Of a stretch of 33,255 nucleotides of DNA, positions 15,965-25,082 are shown in pieces (positions within the stretch are counted from its first letter, which is position 1; each line of letters begins with the position of its first letter). The position numbers and the translations under genes are program-made. This DNA is from Deltaproteobacteria bacterium (GTDB taxonomy: Bacteria; JAEEML01): the NCBI GenBank assembly GCA_016283195.1, contig JAEEML010000166.1, positions 1 through 33,255 of the forward strand, given 5' to 3'. The notes beneath the pieces are model-generated. The model had not been told where the DNA came from. It searched no databases and worked only from the letters and a program-made list of their open reading frames with translations.

Positions 15965-17116
15965 ATGGCTAACGAAGCGGATTTAGAACAACTTATTGAA
16001 GAAAATAGGGCACTTAAAGAAGAGCTTGCCGGCTACAGAGCCGCCGAAGAGCGCAGCAAAAAAGCCAAAAAAGCCGGTTTTCATTTTTTGGGAACGGTGG
16101 TCTTTCGCCTTTTAGACCGCAAGAAAATTCTCACTAACAGCCGCCTGCTCTTTCGCTCTTTAACCCGCTTTACCCAGCCCAATAAGGAAGATTGGCCAAA
16201 GCGCGAAGAGCTTTTGAACGAATCCGAGGAGCTTTTGGCCTCCATCGTGCGTTTTTTAACCCGCCGCCGTCTTTTTACCCTGCTCTTATCGCTGGTGGCT
16301 ATGGTGATTCCCGGTATTCAAATCTGGCTGGCTTTTCAGCAAAATCGCATTGTGGAAAACCAAAACGCCTATTACGAAGTGCAAGTTTATGACATTTTGG
16401 CCCGCGCCCTCACCGGCGACGACATCAACGCCAAGCAGGTGACGGGCGCCCTCATGGCCCGCACCGATATCGACCTTTTGGGCGGCATTATCGACGAAGT
16501 TTTTAGCGCCGATATGGGCGTCGCTTTTACCGCGCAGGATTTGGAAGCCCGCGAGCGCCGCTTAAAAGATGCCGCCTTCCGTGGCCACCTCTTACTAGGC
16601 CTTAGCCGCGCCGCGCTGGTAAAGCACGAAAACATGAGTTTAAAAGAACTTAATAGTAAATTATTCCCGCTATTTAGCAAGGTGATAAGCGATGCCACCT
16701 GGCGTGTGCCGGAGCTCCTGCGCCTGGGGCCGAGTAAAGATCCGCAGCTAACAGAAGAGGTCTTTCGTTATCTTTCCAACCTGGGTAATCTCTTGCGCAC
16801 CCAGTGGTCCATTGCTCATCGCGTGGGCTATGAAAAACAATATTTTGCCGTAATAAGCCCCTTTATTAACCGCGTCTCGCGGCAAATCGGCACTTCCAAC
16901 TCCTTCCACACCGTTTTTTATCAATATGCCATGCGCGAATTATTGGTTGATTTGGCCTTAAAACCCAATTTTGAAGATCAGGATGCCATCGGCACGCAAA
17001 CAACCGAAGAAATCACTGCCATCATCAATGAGGGCTTACAAATTCTGCAAACAAACACCACGGAAAACAGCAAAAACAGCTGGGCCGAGTTTAAAAAGCA
17101 GGTGGGGAATTTCTAA
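15965..17116 (+). CDS. Coiled-coil protein with one membrane segment, unknown function
   Basis: 383 residues from ATG 15965 (AGAGG 6 nt before; the frame opens at 15866 but that part looks non-coding). Residues 1-35 form a Glu/Leu-rich coiled coil (EADLEQLIEENRALKEELAGY), followed by a basic stretch, and a single hydrophobic helix at about 105-125 (LFTLLLSLVAMVIPGIQIWLA shortened to LLLSLVAMVIPG). The remaining 250 residues are soluble and mainly helical. I recognise no family. The stop overlaps the start of the lipoprotein gene by one base (TAATG), so they are translated together. They may form an envelope complex (inference). Confidence 0.75.
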   Translation: MANEADLEQLIEENRALKEELAGYRAAEERSKKAKKAGFHFLGTVVFRLLDRKKILTNSRLLFRSLTRFTQPNKEDWPKREELLNESEELLASIVRFLTRRRLFTLLLSLVAMVIPGIQIWLAFQQNRIVENQNAYYEVQVYDILARALTGDDINAKQVTGALMARTDIDLLGGIIDEVFSADMGVAFTAQDLEARERRLKDAAFRGHLLLGLSRAALVKHENMSLKELNSKLFPLFSKVISDATWRVPELLRLGPSKDPQLTEEVFRYLSNLGNLLRTQWSIAHRVGYEKQYFAVISPFINRVSRQIGTSNSFHTVFYQYAMRELLVDLALKPNFEDQDAIGTQTTEEITAIINEGLQILQTNTTENSKNSWAEFKKQVGNF

Positions 17117-18357
17117 TGAAATTACTAATAATATTCGCGCTTTTTCTCTGCGCCTGCGGTGGTACCAAGCCGCCGGTGGTAGGGCCAACTAACCCCGGCC
17201 CGCATAATCCGCCAGCTGTGAATAATCCGAACTCTATAGAGCCGGTAGATGCGGCGAGTGACGGCGCTTCCGATGCGGCGAGTGAAGCCGTCAGCAAGTA
17301 TCCGCCGGGCCTTGAGCATCTGGAAACTATTGATTCCAGTACCGAGCAGATTGCTGCTATTCAGGAATTTTTGAACACTATCGGCTATGATTGGCACAGT
17401 TTTATTGATAAGCCGGGGCAACTGGCCGATAGAGCTTGCCGCTTTGCCGAAAATTTTGCCACCATCAGCGCGGCCTGCGCTCTCTTAAAGGAGCTGAATG
17501 CCGATGAAGAATGCCTGGATGTCGATGGCCAACTAAATGATATTTTAGAACTTTTTACCAAAAGAAGCAAAGTAGCCATTAAAAACAGGCACCTAAAAAT
17601 GATAAGCGGCCATAAGCCTTACGAAAACCTGGAAGTAACGGTTACCTGGCAGCAGGAAGACGGCTCTTCCCTGGCCTGGCAAGGGGCCAATGTGGTTTTT
17701 GATGCGCCGCAGGGGCTTTTGAATCAGGAAGAGTGGCAAAGCGATAGTAATGGGCATATTGTTAACGAATTTGAGCAGGTGGCCATGGGCGGCCAGGCTA
17801 TCCGCGTCTCGCTGGCTCCCTTTTCCTGCCAAATACTGGCCGATCGCTGGCTGCCGCCTTTTGCCAATATTACCTTGCACGAACTAAAGAGCGAAACCGC
17901 CCATATCGAAATCTTTTTTTATGAAGAAGTGCGCCAGGATCCGGCCATTCACCAGCTTTTTACCGAAACACTTTTGGGGGAATTATTCCGCCTGGGGTTA
18001 AAAGGCGCCCGCACGCTGCGCGAATATGACAGCCTGATGCTCAAGAGCTATCGCAACCCGGATGAAGCGCTGGCTTACTTGCAAGCCCGTGAAAAAAAAG
18101 GCGATATTCTTATCTTCGGCACGGTAAACAGCGATTTTATCTCCCGCGTCGGCGCCCGCAGCATGTGGCATGAGGCGGTAGCTAATTTTAAAATAATCGA
18201 CGAAGCGAATAATGCGGAAATTTATTCCGGCTCATTAAGCGGCCGAGCCACCGGCATCGGCGAACAAGATGCCGCCGATAACGCCATGAGCGCTCTCGCC
18301 AAAAGCATTGCCGAAGATCCCGTTATGGCGGCTATTAAGAATTACCTAATTAAGTAA
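17116..18357 (+). CDS. Lipoprotein with an LpoB/FlgT-like C-terminal domain, unknown function
   Basis: 413 residues. A short signal ends at the lipobox LCAC (C14), followed by a Pro/Asn/Ala-rich spacer (about 17-58). The middle has a helical part (60-150) and a beta domain with VTVTWQQEDG (about 165-260). The last 110 residues (DILIFGTVNSDFI, VANFKIIDEANNAEIYSGS, GEQDAADNAM) resemble the alpha/beta domain found in LpoB, FlgT and CsgG-type outer-membrane lipoproteins; this is a pattern-level likeness only. Coupled to the membrane coiled-coil gene ahead of it. Likely an outer-membrane or periplasm-facing partner. Confidence 0.72.
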   Translation: MKLLIIFALFLCACGGTKPPVVGPTNPGPHNPPAVNNPNSIEPVDAASDGASDAASEAVSKYPPGLEHLETIDSSTEQIAAIQEFLNTIGYDWHSFIDKPGQLADRACRFAENFATISAACALLKELNADEECLDVDGQLNDILELFTKRSKVAIKNRHLKMISGHKPYENLEVTVTWQQEDGSSLAWQGANVVFDAPQGLLNQEEWQSDSNGHIVNEFEQVAMGGQAIRVSLAPFSCQILADRWLPPFANITLHELKSETAHIEIFFYEEVRQDPAIHQLFTETLLGELFRLGLKGARTLREYDSLMLKSYRNPDEALAYLQAREKKGDILIFGTVNSDFISRVGARSMWHEAVANFKIIDEANNAEIYSGSLSGRATGIGEQDAADNAMSALAKSIAEDPVMAAIKNYLIK

Positions 18358-18412
18358 AAAAGCGGCTATTTTCTAAAAGTTACCTTGCCGAAAAAATGAT
18401 TAAGTAAAAACT

Positions 18413-18447
18413 TGGCACTATTTTTGCTAAAATGTTTTTGAGTGCTA
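18413..18447. repeat. Weak hairpin with the TTTTTGCTAAAA loop
   Basis: TGGCACT (18413-18419) pairs with AGTGCTA (18441-18447), one G-T pair allowed. The loop contains TTTTTGCTAAAATG, the same core as in the 104-152 element. A possible third family member, placed between a lipoprotein stop and the next promoter. Confidence 0.35.
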
Positions 18448-18465
18448 GCAGAAGTCAAACTTATG

Positions 18466-18474
18466 TGCTACAAT
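18466..18474 (+). promoter_or_regulatory. Extended -10 promoter element
   Basis: TGC TACAAT forms an extended -10 box about 50 nt before the ATG at 18524. The -35 region (TAGCAG, 17 nt upstream) is weak, as is common with extended -10 promoters. Confidence 0.45.
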
Positions 18475-18523
18475 TCTCCCCTGCTTGGCTTGTCAGGCAA
18501 ATAAGATAGCGGAGTGGAAAAAT

Positions 18524-18946
18524 ATGTGGACTAAAAAATTAACCTGTACCTTAGCTGCTCTCTTTATTTTGAGTCTAACGGCTTGTGGCGAGGCGGAGAT
18601 TATCGTGCCGGAAACCTTGCGTGTTGTCTCTACTCAGCCGGCCAGCGGAGCCCTGAATATTTTACCCGGAGAGCCAATCACCATCGTCTTTTCCGCCCCT
18701 ATAATTGCCGAGGAAACTCCCGGCGATTACTTTGCCGTAGCCCAAGCCGACAACAGTATCGGCACCAAAGTGAGCTATAGTCAGGACAACAAAGAAGTTA
18801 CCATAAGGCCCAGCGGTAGCGGCAAATTTGCTCTGGATACCATGTACGAAGTTTCTATAAAAAAAGGCATAAAAAGCAGCGATCCGGATATTAAACCCTT
18901 GCCGGCAAATGTGAAATTCCGTTTTCGCACCTCTTCTGTCGATTAA
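18524..18946 (+). CDS. Small lipoprotein with one bacterial Ig-like (Big_5/SbsA) domain
   Basis: 140 residues from ATG 18524 (GGAG 9 nt upstream); the earlier ATG at 18485 would hide the signal peptide. The lipobox is LTAC (SLTACGEAE). The rest is one Ig-like domain of the SbsA/Big_5 type, with VVSTQPASGALNILPGEPI near the start and a long middle ending in VKFRFRTS. These domains are usually structural modules of cell-surface proteins; here one stands alone behind a lipid anchor. It heads a run of plus-strand genes ending in recN, 39 nt before the next gene. Function unknown. Confidence 0.8.
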   Translation: MWTKKLTCTLAALFILSLTACGEAEIIVPETLRVVSTQPASGALNILPGEPITIVFSAPIIAEETPGDYFAVAQADNSIGTKVSYSQDNKEVTIRPSGSGKFALDTMYEVSIKKGIKSSDPDIKPLPANVKFRFRTSSVD

Positions 18947-18985
18947 AAAAACTTTAGCCTAAGCTTCTTAAAACCGGGGTATTAA

Positions 18986-19789
18986 ATGAAAAAATTATTC
19001 ATCAGCGTCTTATTGTTTACTTTAGCCCTGCCGATAAGCGCTAAGGCCGGCTGGCGCGTGGTGCAGCAAGATACCAGCGGCGGCCAAAGCAGCGATTCCA
19101 TCCTTTACATGGAAGGCAAAAAGATGCGGGCCGAAATAGCCGCCCAGAATCAAGTACTTCTAATTGATGCCGGAGCGGATCGCCTGGTAATAATCGATAA
19201 CAAAGCCAAAGAGTATGGCGAGATTCGCCTTAGCGAATTCATCGGCCAAATAAAGAGCGCTTTGGAGGCCGTCAAAGCCATAAAGGCCCAGCTTCCGCCG
19301 GAGCTCGCCAAAGAAATCCCCGATATGTCAATGGATTTTAAAATCAGCTTCGAGCCAACCGGCAAAAAAGAGACTATTAGCGGCTTTGCTGCCAGTGAAT
19401 TTACAGCCAAAGACACCAAGGGCAAGGAAGTGGGTGTGGTCTGGCTTTCCAAAGAGGGAAAAATGGGCAAGCTGCACGCCGATTTAATGGCCTTTTCCAA
19501 ACAACTGGGCCAGGAACTGGCTATTTTGGCGCCCGTGCTCAATATGGCTCAGGAACACGGCTTTCCGGTAAAGATGCACCTTTTGCAACAAAACGATACT
19601 TATAATGACAGCATCGTTAAAACCATAGAGGAAAAGCCGTTAAAAGCCGCAATATTTGCTGTTCCGCCGGCTTATAAGCAAAAAAATATCGAGGAATTTA
19701 TTGCCCCTGTAGCTCCAAACTTGGGCGCCTCCCCCAAAGCTGCTCCGGAGGCCGGAGCACCAAAAGCAGGATCTCCGGCGAAGAAATAG
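18986..19789 (+). CDS. Secreted DUF4412-like protein
   Basis: 267 residues with a signal peptide (LLFTLALPISAKA, cleavage after AKA near residue 21). The mature part begins GWRVVQQDT and has a pattern typical of DUF4412-type envelope proteins: YMEGKKMRAEI, a LLIDAGADRLVIIDNKAKEY-like strand pair (here ADRLVIIDNKAKEY), GFAASEFTA, VWLSKEG. The C-terminal 30 residues are Pro/Ala/Lys-rich and low complexity. No enzymatic motif is visible. Its stop (TAG 19787-19789) abuts the recN ATG, so the two are co-translated; this places recN under whatever drives the upstream genes. Confidence 0.75.
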   Translation: MKKLFISVLLFTLALPISAKAGWRVVQQDTSGGQSSDSILYMEGKKMRAEIAAQNQVLLIDAGADRLVIIDNKAKEYGEIRLSEFIGQIKSALEAVKAIKAQLPPELAKEIPDMSMDFKISFEPTGKKETISGFAASEFTAKDTKGKEVGVVWLSKEGKMGKLHADLMAFSKQLGQELAILAPVLNMAQEHGFPVKMHLLQQNDTYNDSIVKTIEEKPLKAAIFAVPPAYKQKNIEEFIAPVAPNLGASPKAAPEAGAPKAGSPAKK

Positions 19790-21481
19790 ATGTTAAAATA
19801 TTTACATATAAAAAATGTGGCCGTTTTAAGCTCTTTAGAGCTCGAATTTGAGCCCGGTTTTACCGTGATTACCGGCGAAACCGGCACCGGTAAAAGTGTG
19901 CTTCTGCGCAGTATCGGCCTTTTGCTTGCCGACCGCGCCAACATGGATATGGTGCGCAGCGGAGCCGATAAAGCCGTCATAGAAGGCGAATTTGATATAA
20001 GTTCTCTTCCGGCAATAAGAGCTATATTGGAAGAAAAGGGCCTTAGCGGCGATGATCAAAATCTGCTTTTGGTGCGCCGCCAGATAAGCTCTCACCCACG
20101 GATATGGATTAATAATATGGTAGCCTCCCTCGCCGATTTGGCAGAAATAACGGCTGGGCTGATGGAGGTTTCCGGGCAACACGAGCATCAGCTACTCACT
20201 AAAAAAGAAAATCATATTGAGCTTTTAGACCGCTATGCCGATTTAACAAACGCAGCTACGCTTTATGCCGAAGAATTTGCTAAATTAAAAGCGCTTTTTA
20301 AGCAAAAGCAGCAATTTACCGCGGCGCTTGAAAAACGGGCCCAGCTTTTGGAAGATATTAATTATTCCATTGATGAAATAGAGGCCGCCGGGCTTAAAGC
20401 AGGTGAAGACGAAAAGCTGGAAGAAGAGCGCAATAAACTTAATAATATTGTGCGCCTTGCTGCTCTTCTCGGCAGTGCCGAAAGTGCCGTTTATTCCGGA
20501 GAAGTGGCCGCTATCGATCGCCTTTCCATTGCTTCTACGGCTCTAAGGCAGGCCGGCGCCCTGGATCAAACCTTAATTCCGCTGGCCGAAACTTTAAACG
20601 GACTCGAAGCTCAGCTTAGCGATGTGGCTCATGACCTGGCTCATTATTTAGCTCATTTGGAGGAAAACCCCGAGCGCCTCGAAGAGCTCGAAGAACGCTT
20701 GGAACTTATCCGCCGCTTAAAGCGCAAATATGGGGCCACCATCCAGGATATTTTGAAAAAACTGGATAATTTGCAGCAAGAACGGGAAAATCTGGAAAAC
20801 AGCGGTACCTCCCTCCTGCACCTTGATGAAGCTATAAGCGCGCAGGGCGAAAAAACACTGGCTTTAGCTAAAAAATTAAGCCAGGCACGCCAGAAAGCCG
20901 CCAAGGAATTAACCAAAGCATTATTAAAAGAACTGGCCGATTTGGGGCTCTCCAAAGCGCGCCTGGAACTGCTTTTTACCCCCTATAGGCTCAGCGATTT
21001 ACCAAAAGAATACGCCATGTTAGGTCCAAAAGGGTTGGAGCAGGCGGAGTTTTTGTTCTCGGCCAACCCCGGGCAGGAATTAAAAGAGCTGGCCAAAATA
21101 GCTTCCGGCGGCGAGCTCTCCAGAGTAATGCTGGCTTTTAAAGTGGTTTTAGCCGATAAAGACGCCGCCGCCGCTTATCTCTTCGATGAAGTGGACACAG
21201 GAGTCGGCGGAGCTTTGGGCGAGGCCATCGGGCGCAAAATTGCCGCTATCTCGGCCCATAAACAGGCGATAACCATCACCCATTTGCCGCAACTGGCCGC
21301 CGCCGCCGGTCAGCACCTATTTTTAATCAAGAAAATAGAGGGCGATACCACCAATACTTATGCTAAAAAGCTCACTTACGAAGAGCGGGTGGGAGAAATA
21401 GCCCGCATGCTGGATGGCGAAAAAGTTACCGAAACCGGGCGCGAGCACGCCAGAACGCTTTTGGCCGCCTGTCGGTCTTAA
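19790..21481 (+). CDS. recN: DNA repair protein RecN
   Basis: 563 residues, an SMC-like ATPase that acts in double-strand break repair. Walker A GETGTGKS (about 28-35), a central coiled-coil region (about 155-370; ELEERLELIRRLKRKYG), the ABC signature SGGELSR (about 439-445), Walker B LFDEVDTGVGG (about 464-474) and ITHLPQLAA (about 498-506) are all present in the right order. Length is normal. It starts directly at the stop of the preceding gene. No operator of the LexA type is visible upstream because the gene is embedded in a transcript with envelope-protein genes. Confidence 0.96.
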   Translation: MLKYLHIKNVAVLSSLELEFEPGFTVITGETGTGKSVLLRSIGLLLADRANMDMVRSGADKAVIEGEFDISSLPAIRAILEEKGLSGDDQNLLLVRRQISSHPRIWINNMVASLADLAEITAGLMEVSGQHEHQLLTKKENHIELLDRYADLTNAATLYAEEFAKLKALFKQKQQFTAALEKRAQLLEDINYSIDEIEAAGLKAGEDEKLEEERNKLNNIVRLAALLGSAESAVYSGEVAAIDRLSIASTALRQAGALDQTLIPLAETLNGLEAQLSDVAHDLAHYLAHLEENPERLEELEERLELIRRLKRKYGATIQDILKKLDNLQQERENLENSGTSLLHLDEAISAQGEKTLALAKKLSQARQKAAKELTKALLKELADLGLSKARLELLFTPYRLSDLPKEYAMLGPKGLEQAEFLFSANPGQELKELAKIASGGELSRVMLAFKVVLADKDAAAAYLFDEVDTGVGGALGEAIGRKIAAISAHKQAITITHLPQLAAAAGQHLFLIKKIEGDTTNTYAKKLTYEERVGEIARMLDGEKVTETGREHARTLLAACRS

Positions 21482-21562
21482 AGATCTTAAACCGGCACCT
21501 AAAAAAACACACCAAAATGAGTATCCACCTCACCGAAAAGCACCATTCAGGCTGACAATTAC

Positions 21563-21590
21563 TTGTCTTTCATTTTATTTGGCTTATTAT
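21563..21590 (+). promoter_or_regulatory. Sigma-70-like promoter of the TonB receptor gene
   Basis: TTGTCT (21563-21568), a 16-nt spacer and TATTAT (21585-21590) lie 37 nt before the ATG at 21627. No Fur-type or other operator palindrome is seen around it. Confidence 0.55.
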
Positions 21591-21626
21591 GCTTTTTGGG
21601 TCTTTGGGCTTTGAACGAGGTATAGT

Positions 21627-24206
21627 ATGTTTGCAAAGCGTACACCAGGCGCTCATTATTCCTTATTTTTATTTATATTTTCTCTAATTTCACTCTTCTT
21701 CTATCCCAAACTCCTACCGGCCCAAATCATGGGCATTGATTTTACGCCGCCGGAAAGCATCAGCCCGGCCGAGGATTTTATCGTTGGCGGTATTGTCTCC
21801 GGAGCCAAGGATATTGAATCGGTTTACCTTTTTTATCGCTTTGGCGAGGCTAGTGATTACCACCGCAAAGAGATGGAAATAGCCAGCACCGACTATTACC
21901 GGGCCATTATTCCTGAGGCCGAGCTCTCTACTGCAAACAGTGTGGAATATTACATAATGGCGGTGGATTTTTTGGAAAATAAGCAATATTTACTGGGCTT
22001 TCCCAAAAGGCCACTTATTACTGCCATCCGCGCTCCCGAGGCCAAGCCGGCCGATGCCGCAACGGAATCCGCCGCCGATGCCCAAAGCGAAAGCCTTCTG
22101 CCACCGGCAGCCGCTACCATAGACAGTGCCAGCGAAGATGCTGCCCGTGCTCTGTGCCGCGAAGAATACAATGAAAAGCTTAGGGACCACCCGGCAGATT
22201 TAACTGATGATCCTAATGTAATTGTTATAGAAAAGCATGAGATACGGGAGCTTGGCTTTCGCACTCTGGCCGATATTTTAGCTTTTATCCCCGGCCTTTA
22301 TGTGGCCATGGATGAACAAGGGCGCTACCAGGTATATAGCCAGGGTCTGGACGACCGCTCCGCTGTCGCTCTTTATATTAACGGCCAGCTGATAAACACC
22401 CTCTATGACGGTCTCACGCCCTGGAGTTTGCCGGCACAGGCTATTGAAGAAATCACTGTCTATATAGGCCCGGCGGCCCAAAGCGAGGCCCACGGAGCCC
22501 TGGGAGGAGCCATTTATTTGGAACTGGCTTCCGGCGAGCATGGGGTAAATATCAGCGCCAAAGCCGGCACTTCACTCTCCCGCATCGATGATATGACTCT
22601 GACCGGCGACCTACCCCACAGCGGCATTTATCGCCTGGACGGCACCGGCGGCTTTACCATAAAAAATTTTAACCTCACCTTTTTAGGCTCTCTCGCCTAT
22701 GGTAGCGGCATAAACCGCCTCATTATCAGCGATTATTTGACTCCTTCCGGCTATAGCTATGCCCCGGCTTCCACCCGTGACCTGCCCTTCTCTACCATGT
22801 GGGGGCTAACCGGCGCCTATAATGCCGGCACAAGGGGCATCATCTCTTTCGGCACGCAGATTTATTACTTAAAACACGGCCCCTATATTGGCAAGCTTGA
22901 TACCGTGAGCGGCGATGATTCCAACCAGATGGAGCGCCTTTTTACCGTTTATTTTGAGCATGCCATGACTATTCACCCTAAAGTTGATTACACTTTGCAC
23001 TTATCGTTAAAGCAGCAAGCCCACGGCCAGCGCTTCTCCCTGGCGCCGGCAGGCTACAGCACCAGCGATAAAAATAACGATATGGCGCCAGAGGAATTTC
23101 CCAGCGGGCTCATTGAAAATATCTCCCTCTCCGAGCTGGATTTAGGGGCCGGCGTAGCCTTTGATATTAGAATTATACCAAAGAATAAATTGCACATAGC
23201 TTTTGACCTCGGTTTTGCCAAACAACTGGGGCTCTCCGTAGCCAGGAATGCCACTCCGGAGGGAGCAGCTCTTAATGCCATTCAGGATCTTAAAGAATCC
23301 GATTTTCCCGAGAGCACCTTCGGGCGCTTCCGCATTAATTTAAATATTATAGATTATTGGCAATTTAATAATGCGCTCTCTCTGGATTTCGGCGCCCGGC
23401 TGGAATACTTTAACGAAAGCGCCATGAGCGGGCCCATCTTTGGCGGGCGAATGCTCCACCCCTACCTACGCTTTAAATGGCGGCTCAAAAACCATTTGCA
23501 ATTGGCTTTAAGTTACCGCCAGGGCTCCAGAGCCCCCACCTGGCAGGAGCGCTACAGCTTAACCGGCGTCATTGCCGGCTTTAAAGGCTCTACGGAACTC
23601 GCCCCGCCTGTAGCTCGCCAGATTGGCCTCGATGCCACCCATCACGGCCTTTTGGGCAGCGGCTATTATCGCCTAGTGGCTACCTTGGCCTGGCAGTGGC
23701 AGCAAGATGGCATTTACCGCCTCTATAGAGACTCTTTACCCAGTGAATTTACTCAGCTTTCCAGCCATGGTCCCTTGCTGAAACTGCTCCTGCGCCTTGA
23801 TTTTACCAAATATGATTATGTTGAACTCTCCGCCTACTGGTGGCGCCGGCAAATCATAGGCAGCGGTCTTTTGGACACCACTTTGCCGCAGCTAACAGGC
23901 CAGATTAAAGGCCATTTTCTCCTGGGCAAAGCGGTGGAAGTTTCCCTAAAGGGGCTCTATGTCAGCGAGCGCCGCAACGCCGGGCGGAGTGAGCGGGAAA
24001 TTCTCTCTCCCTGGAGCATCGGCTCCTATTTCCGCCTCGATGCCGCCATAAGAACCGTGCCGCTATGGAAGCATCTGCGCTTTGGTATTTATAGTTACAA
24101 CACCTTTGATGTGGATATGCGCGACCCGGCGCCCCGTTCCGGCTGGTTACCCACTAATATTCCGCGCGAAGGGCTCTCTATTCTCTTTGGCCTGGAGGTG
24201 GAATGA
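21627..24206 (+). CDS. TonB-dependent receptor with an extra N-terminal Ig-like domain
   Basis: 859 residues, outer-membrane importer or plug-barrel protein. The signal peptide (LFIFSLISLFFYPKLLPAQ) ends near residue 34. Residues about 35-135 form an Ig/FN3-like domain (GGIVSGAKDIESVYLFYR, YYRAIIPEAE, VEYYIMAVDF), then an Ala-rich linker (135-190), then the plug (VIVIEKHEIRELGFRTLADILAFIPG at about 200-225, cut here to the key part IRELGFRTLADILAFIPG) and the barrel to the C-terminus (YRQGSRAPTWQERYS, LSILFGLEVE). No clear TonB box is visible, so energy coupling is uncertain. It overlaps the next lipoprotein gene (ATGA). The substrate cannot be told from sequence; the Ig-like front part may add a surface or periplasmic binding function. 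Confidence 0.87.
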   Translation: MFAKRTPGAHYSLFLFIFSLISLFFYPKLLPAQIMGIDFTPPESISPAEDFIVGGIVSGAKDIESVYLFYRFGEASDYHRKEMEIASTDYYRAIIPEAELSTANSVEYYIMAVDFLENKQYLLGFPKRPLITAIRAPEAKPADAATESAADAQSESLLPPAAATIDSASEDAARALCREEYNEKLRDHPADLTDDPNVIVIEKHEIRELGFRTLADILAFIPGLYVAMDEQGRYQVYSQGLDDRSAVALYINGQLINTLYDGLTPWSLPAQAIEEITVYIGPAAQSEAHGALGGAIYLELASGEHGVNISAKAGTSLSRIDDMTLTGDLPHSGIYRLDGTGGFTIKNFNLTFLGSLAYGSGINRLIISDYLTPSGYSYAPASTRDLPFSTMWGLTGAYNAGTRGIISFGTQIYYLKHGPYIGKLDTVSGDDSNQMERLFTVYFEHAMTIHPKVDYTLHLSLKQQAHGQRFSLAPAGYSTSDKNNDMAPEEFPSGLIENISLSELDLGAGVAFDIRIIPKNKLHIAFDLGFAKQLGLSVARNATPEGAALNAIQDLKESDFPESTFGRFRINLNIIDYWQFNNALSLDFGARLEYFNESAMSGPIFGGRMLHPYLRFKWRLKNHLQLALSYRQGSRAPTWQERYSLTGVIAGFKGSTELAPPVARQIGLDATHHGLLGSGYYRLVATLAWQWQQDGIYRLYRDSLPSEFTQLSSHGPLLKLLLRLDFTKYDYVELSAYWWRRQIIGSGLLDTTLPQLTGQIKGHFLLGKAVEVSLKGLYVSERRNAGRSEREILSPWSIGSYFRLDAAIRTVPLWKHLRFGIYSYNTFDVDMRDPAPRSGWLPTNIPREGLSILFGLEVE

Positions 24207-25027
24207 TGAAAAAACTCTTTTTAATACCGCTATTTTGCGTTTATTTAATTGCCGGCTGTGTTAATTATAATAATACTTGTAAGCAAGGCGACAGCACCGT
24301 TATCGGTCATAGCGAAGTACTTTTTGACCTAAGGCCTGAGCTACTTAGAAGCCGTGAAGCACCCATCGGCAATTTGGTGGCCGACAGCCTCTTTTACGCC
24401 GCCAATAATCAGGCGGGAGCCGAAGCCGATTTTGCCATTGTCCCGGCCTCGGTCTTTAAAACCAATGCCGTCTGCGGCACGCGCGATTTTATTGAGCGCG
24501 GCGATATTACCAAAGGCGATTTAGCGGCTCTCTTCGGCAGTGAGAGCATTCCTTTGGTAACTATCGAAACAACAGCCGGCGAGCTCAAAAAGATTTTGGA
24601 GAGCTCCGTTTCGGCCCTCGGCGATCCGCTGGCCGAGCCGGAAGCTATTAATTTTTTACAAGTTTCCTCCCAGTTATCTTTTACTGTTGATTGTAAGCAG
24701 CAAGCCCATTTAGTCGCCGCCGACGGCTCGGAATATGCCGGCATGAGAATAGATAACTCTTTGGTGCTTATTGGTCAAAAAGGCCATGAAATTACACTTG
24801 AAAATTGGAATACATCTACACCGATCTATATTGTTACCACCAAAGCGCTGGCCAATAGCTCCGAGGGCGCTTACTCCCTAGCCACCGCCGCTACCATTGT
24901 GGCCAACTTAGAAGATGATTTAGCCACTGTAGCCGAGAATTATATTACCGACATCTCCCCCATTACCGAAGAAAAGCTGGCAGGGGGCCGCATCCGCCTT
25001 TTGGATAATTGTTACAATATAAAATAG
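24203..25027 (+). CDS. Lipoprotein consisting of a 5'-nucleotidase C-terminal domain
   Basis: 274 residues with lipobox LIAGC (starting from ATG 24203 or 24206). The body matches the C-terminal domain of UshA-type 5'-nucleotidases: REAPIGNLVADSLFYAA, ADFAIVPASVFKTNAV, GDITKGDLAALFGSE, ETTAGELKKILE. The N-terminal metallophosphatase domain with its metal-binding DxH and NGNHE motifs is absent, so phosphatase activity is unlikely. The C-terminal domain of the family binds the substrate; here it could act as a ligand-binding lipoprotein for the TonB-dependent receptor whose stop codon it overlaps (inference). Complete signal and intact frame argue against a pseudogene. Confidence 0.83.
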   Translation: MMKKLFLIPLFCVYLIAGCVNYNNTCKQGDSTVIGHSEVLFDLRPELLRSREAPIGNLVADSLFYAANNQAGAEADFAIVPASVFKTNAVCGTRDFIERGDITKGDLAALFGSESIPLVTIETTAGELKKILESSVSALGDPLAEPEAINFLQVSSQLSFTVDCKQQAHLVAADGSEYAGMRIDNSLVLIGQKGHEITLENWNTSTPIYIVTTKALANSSEGAYSLATAATIVANLEDDLATVAENYITDISPITEEKLAGGRIRLLDNCYNIK

Positions 25028-25082
25028 CTTTAATATTCTCAGAAGAATAAACGGCAGCTAGTGAGTAAGAGATATTCACCTT

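Noticed and set aside
25033-25068. Small inverted repeats (TATTCT/AGAATA, TAGCT/AGCTA) between convergent genes
   Set aside because: Stems are short and lack a T-run; too weak for a terminator call.
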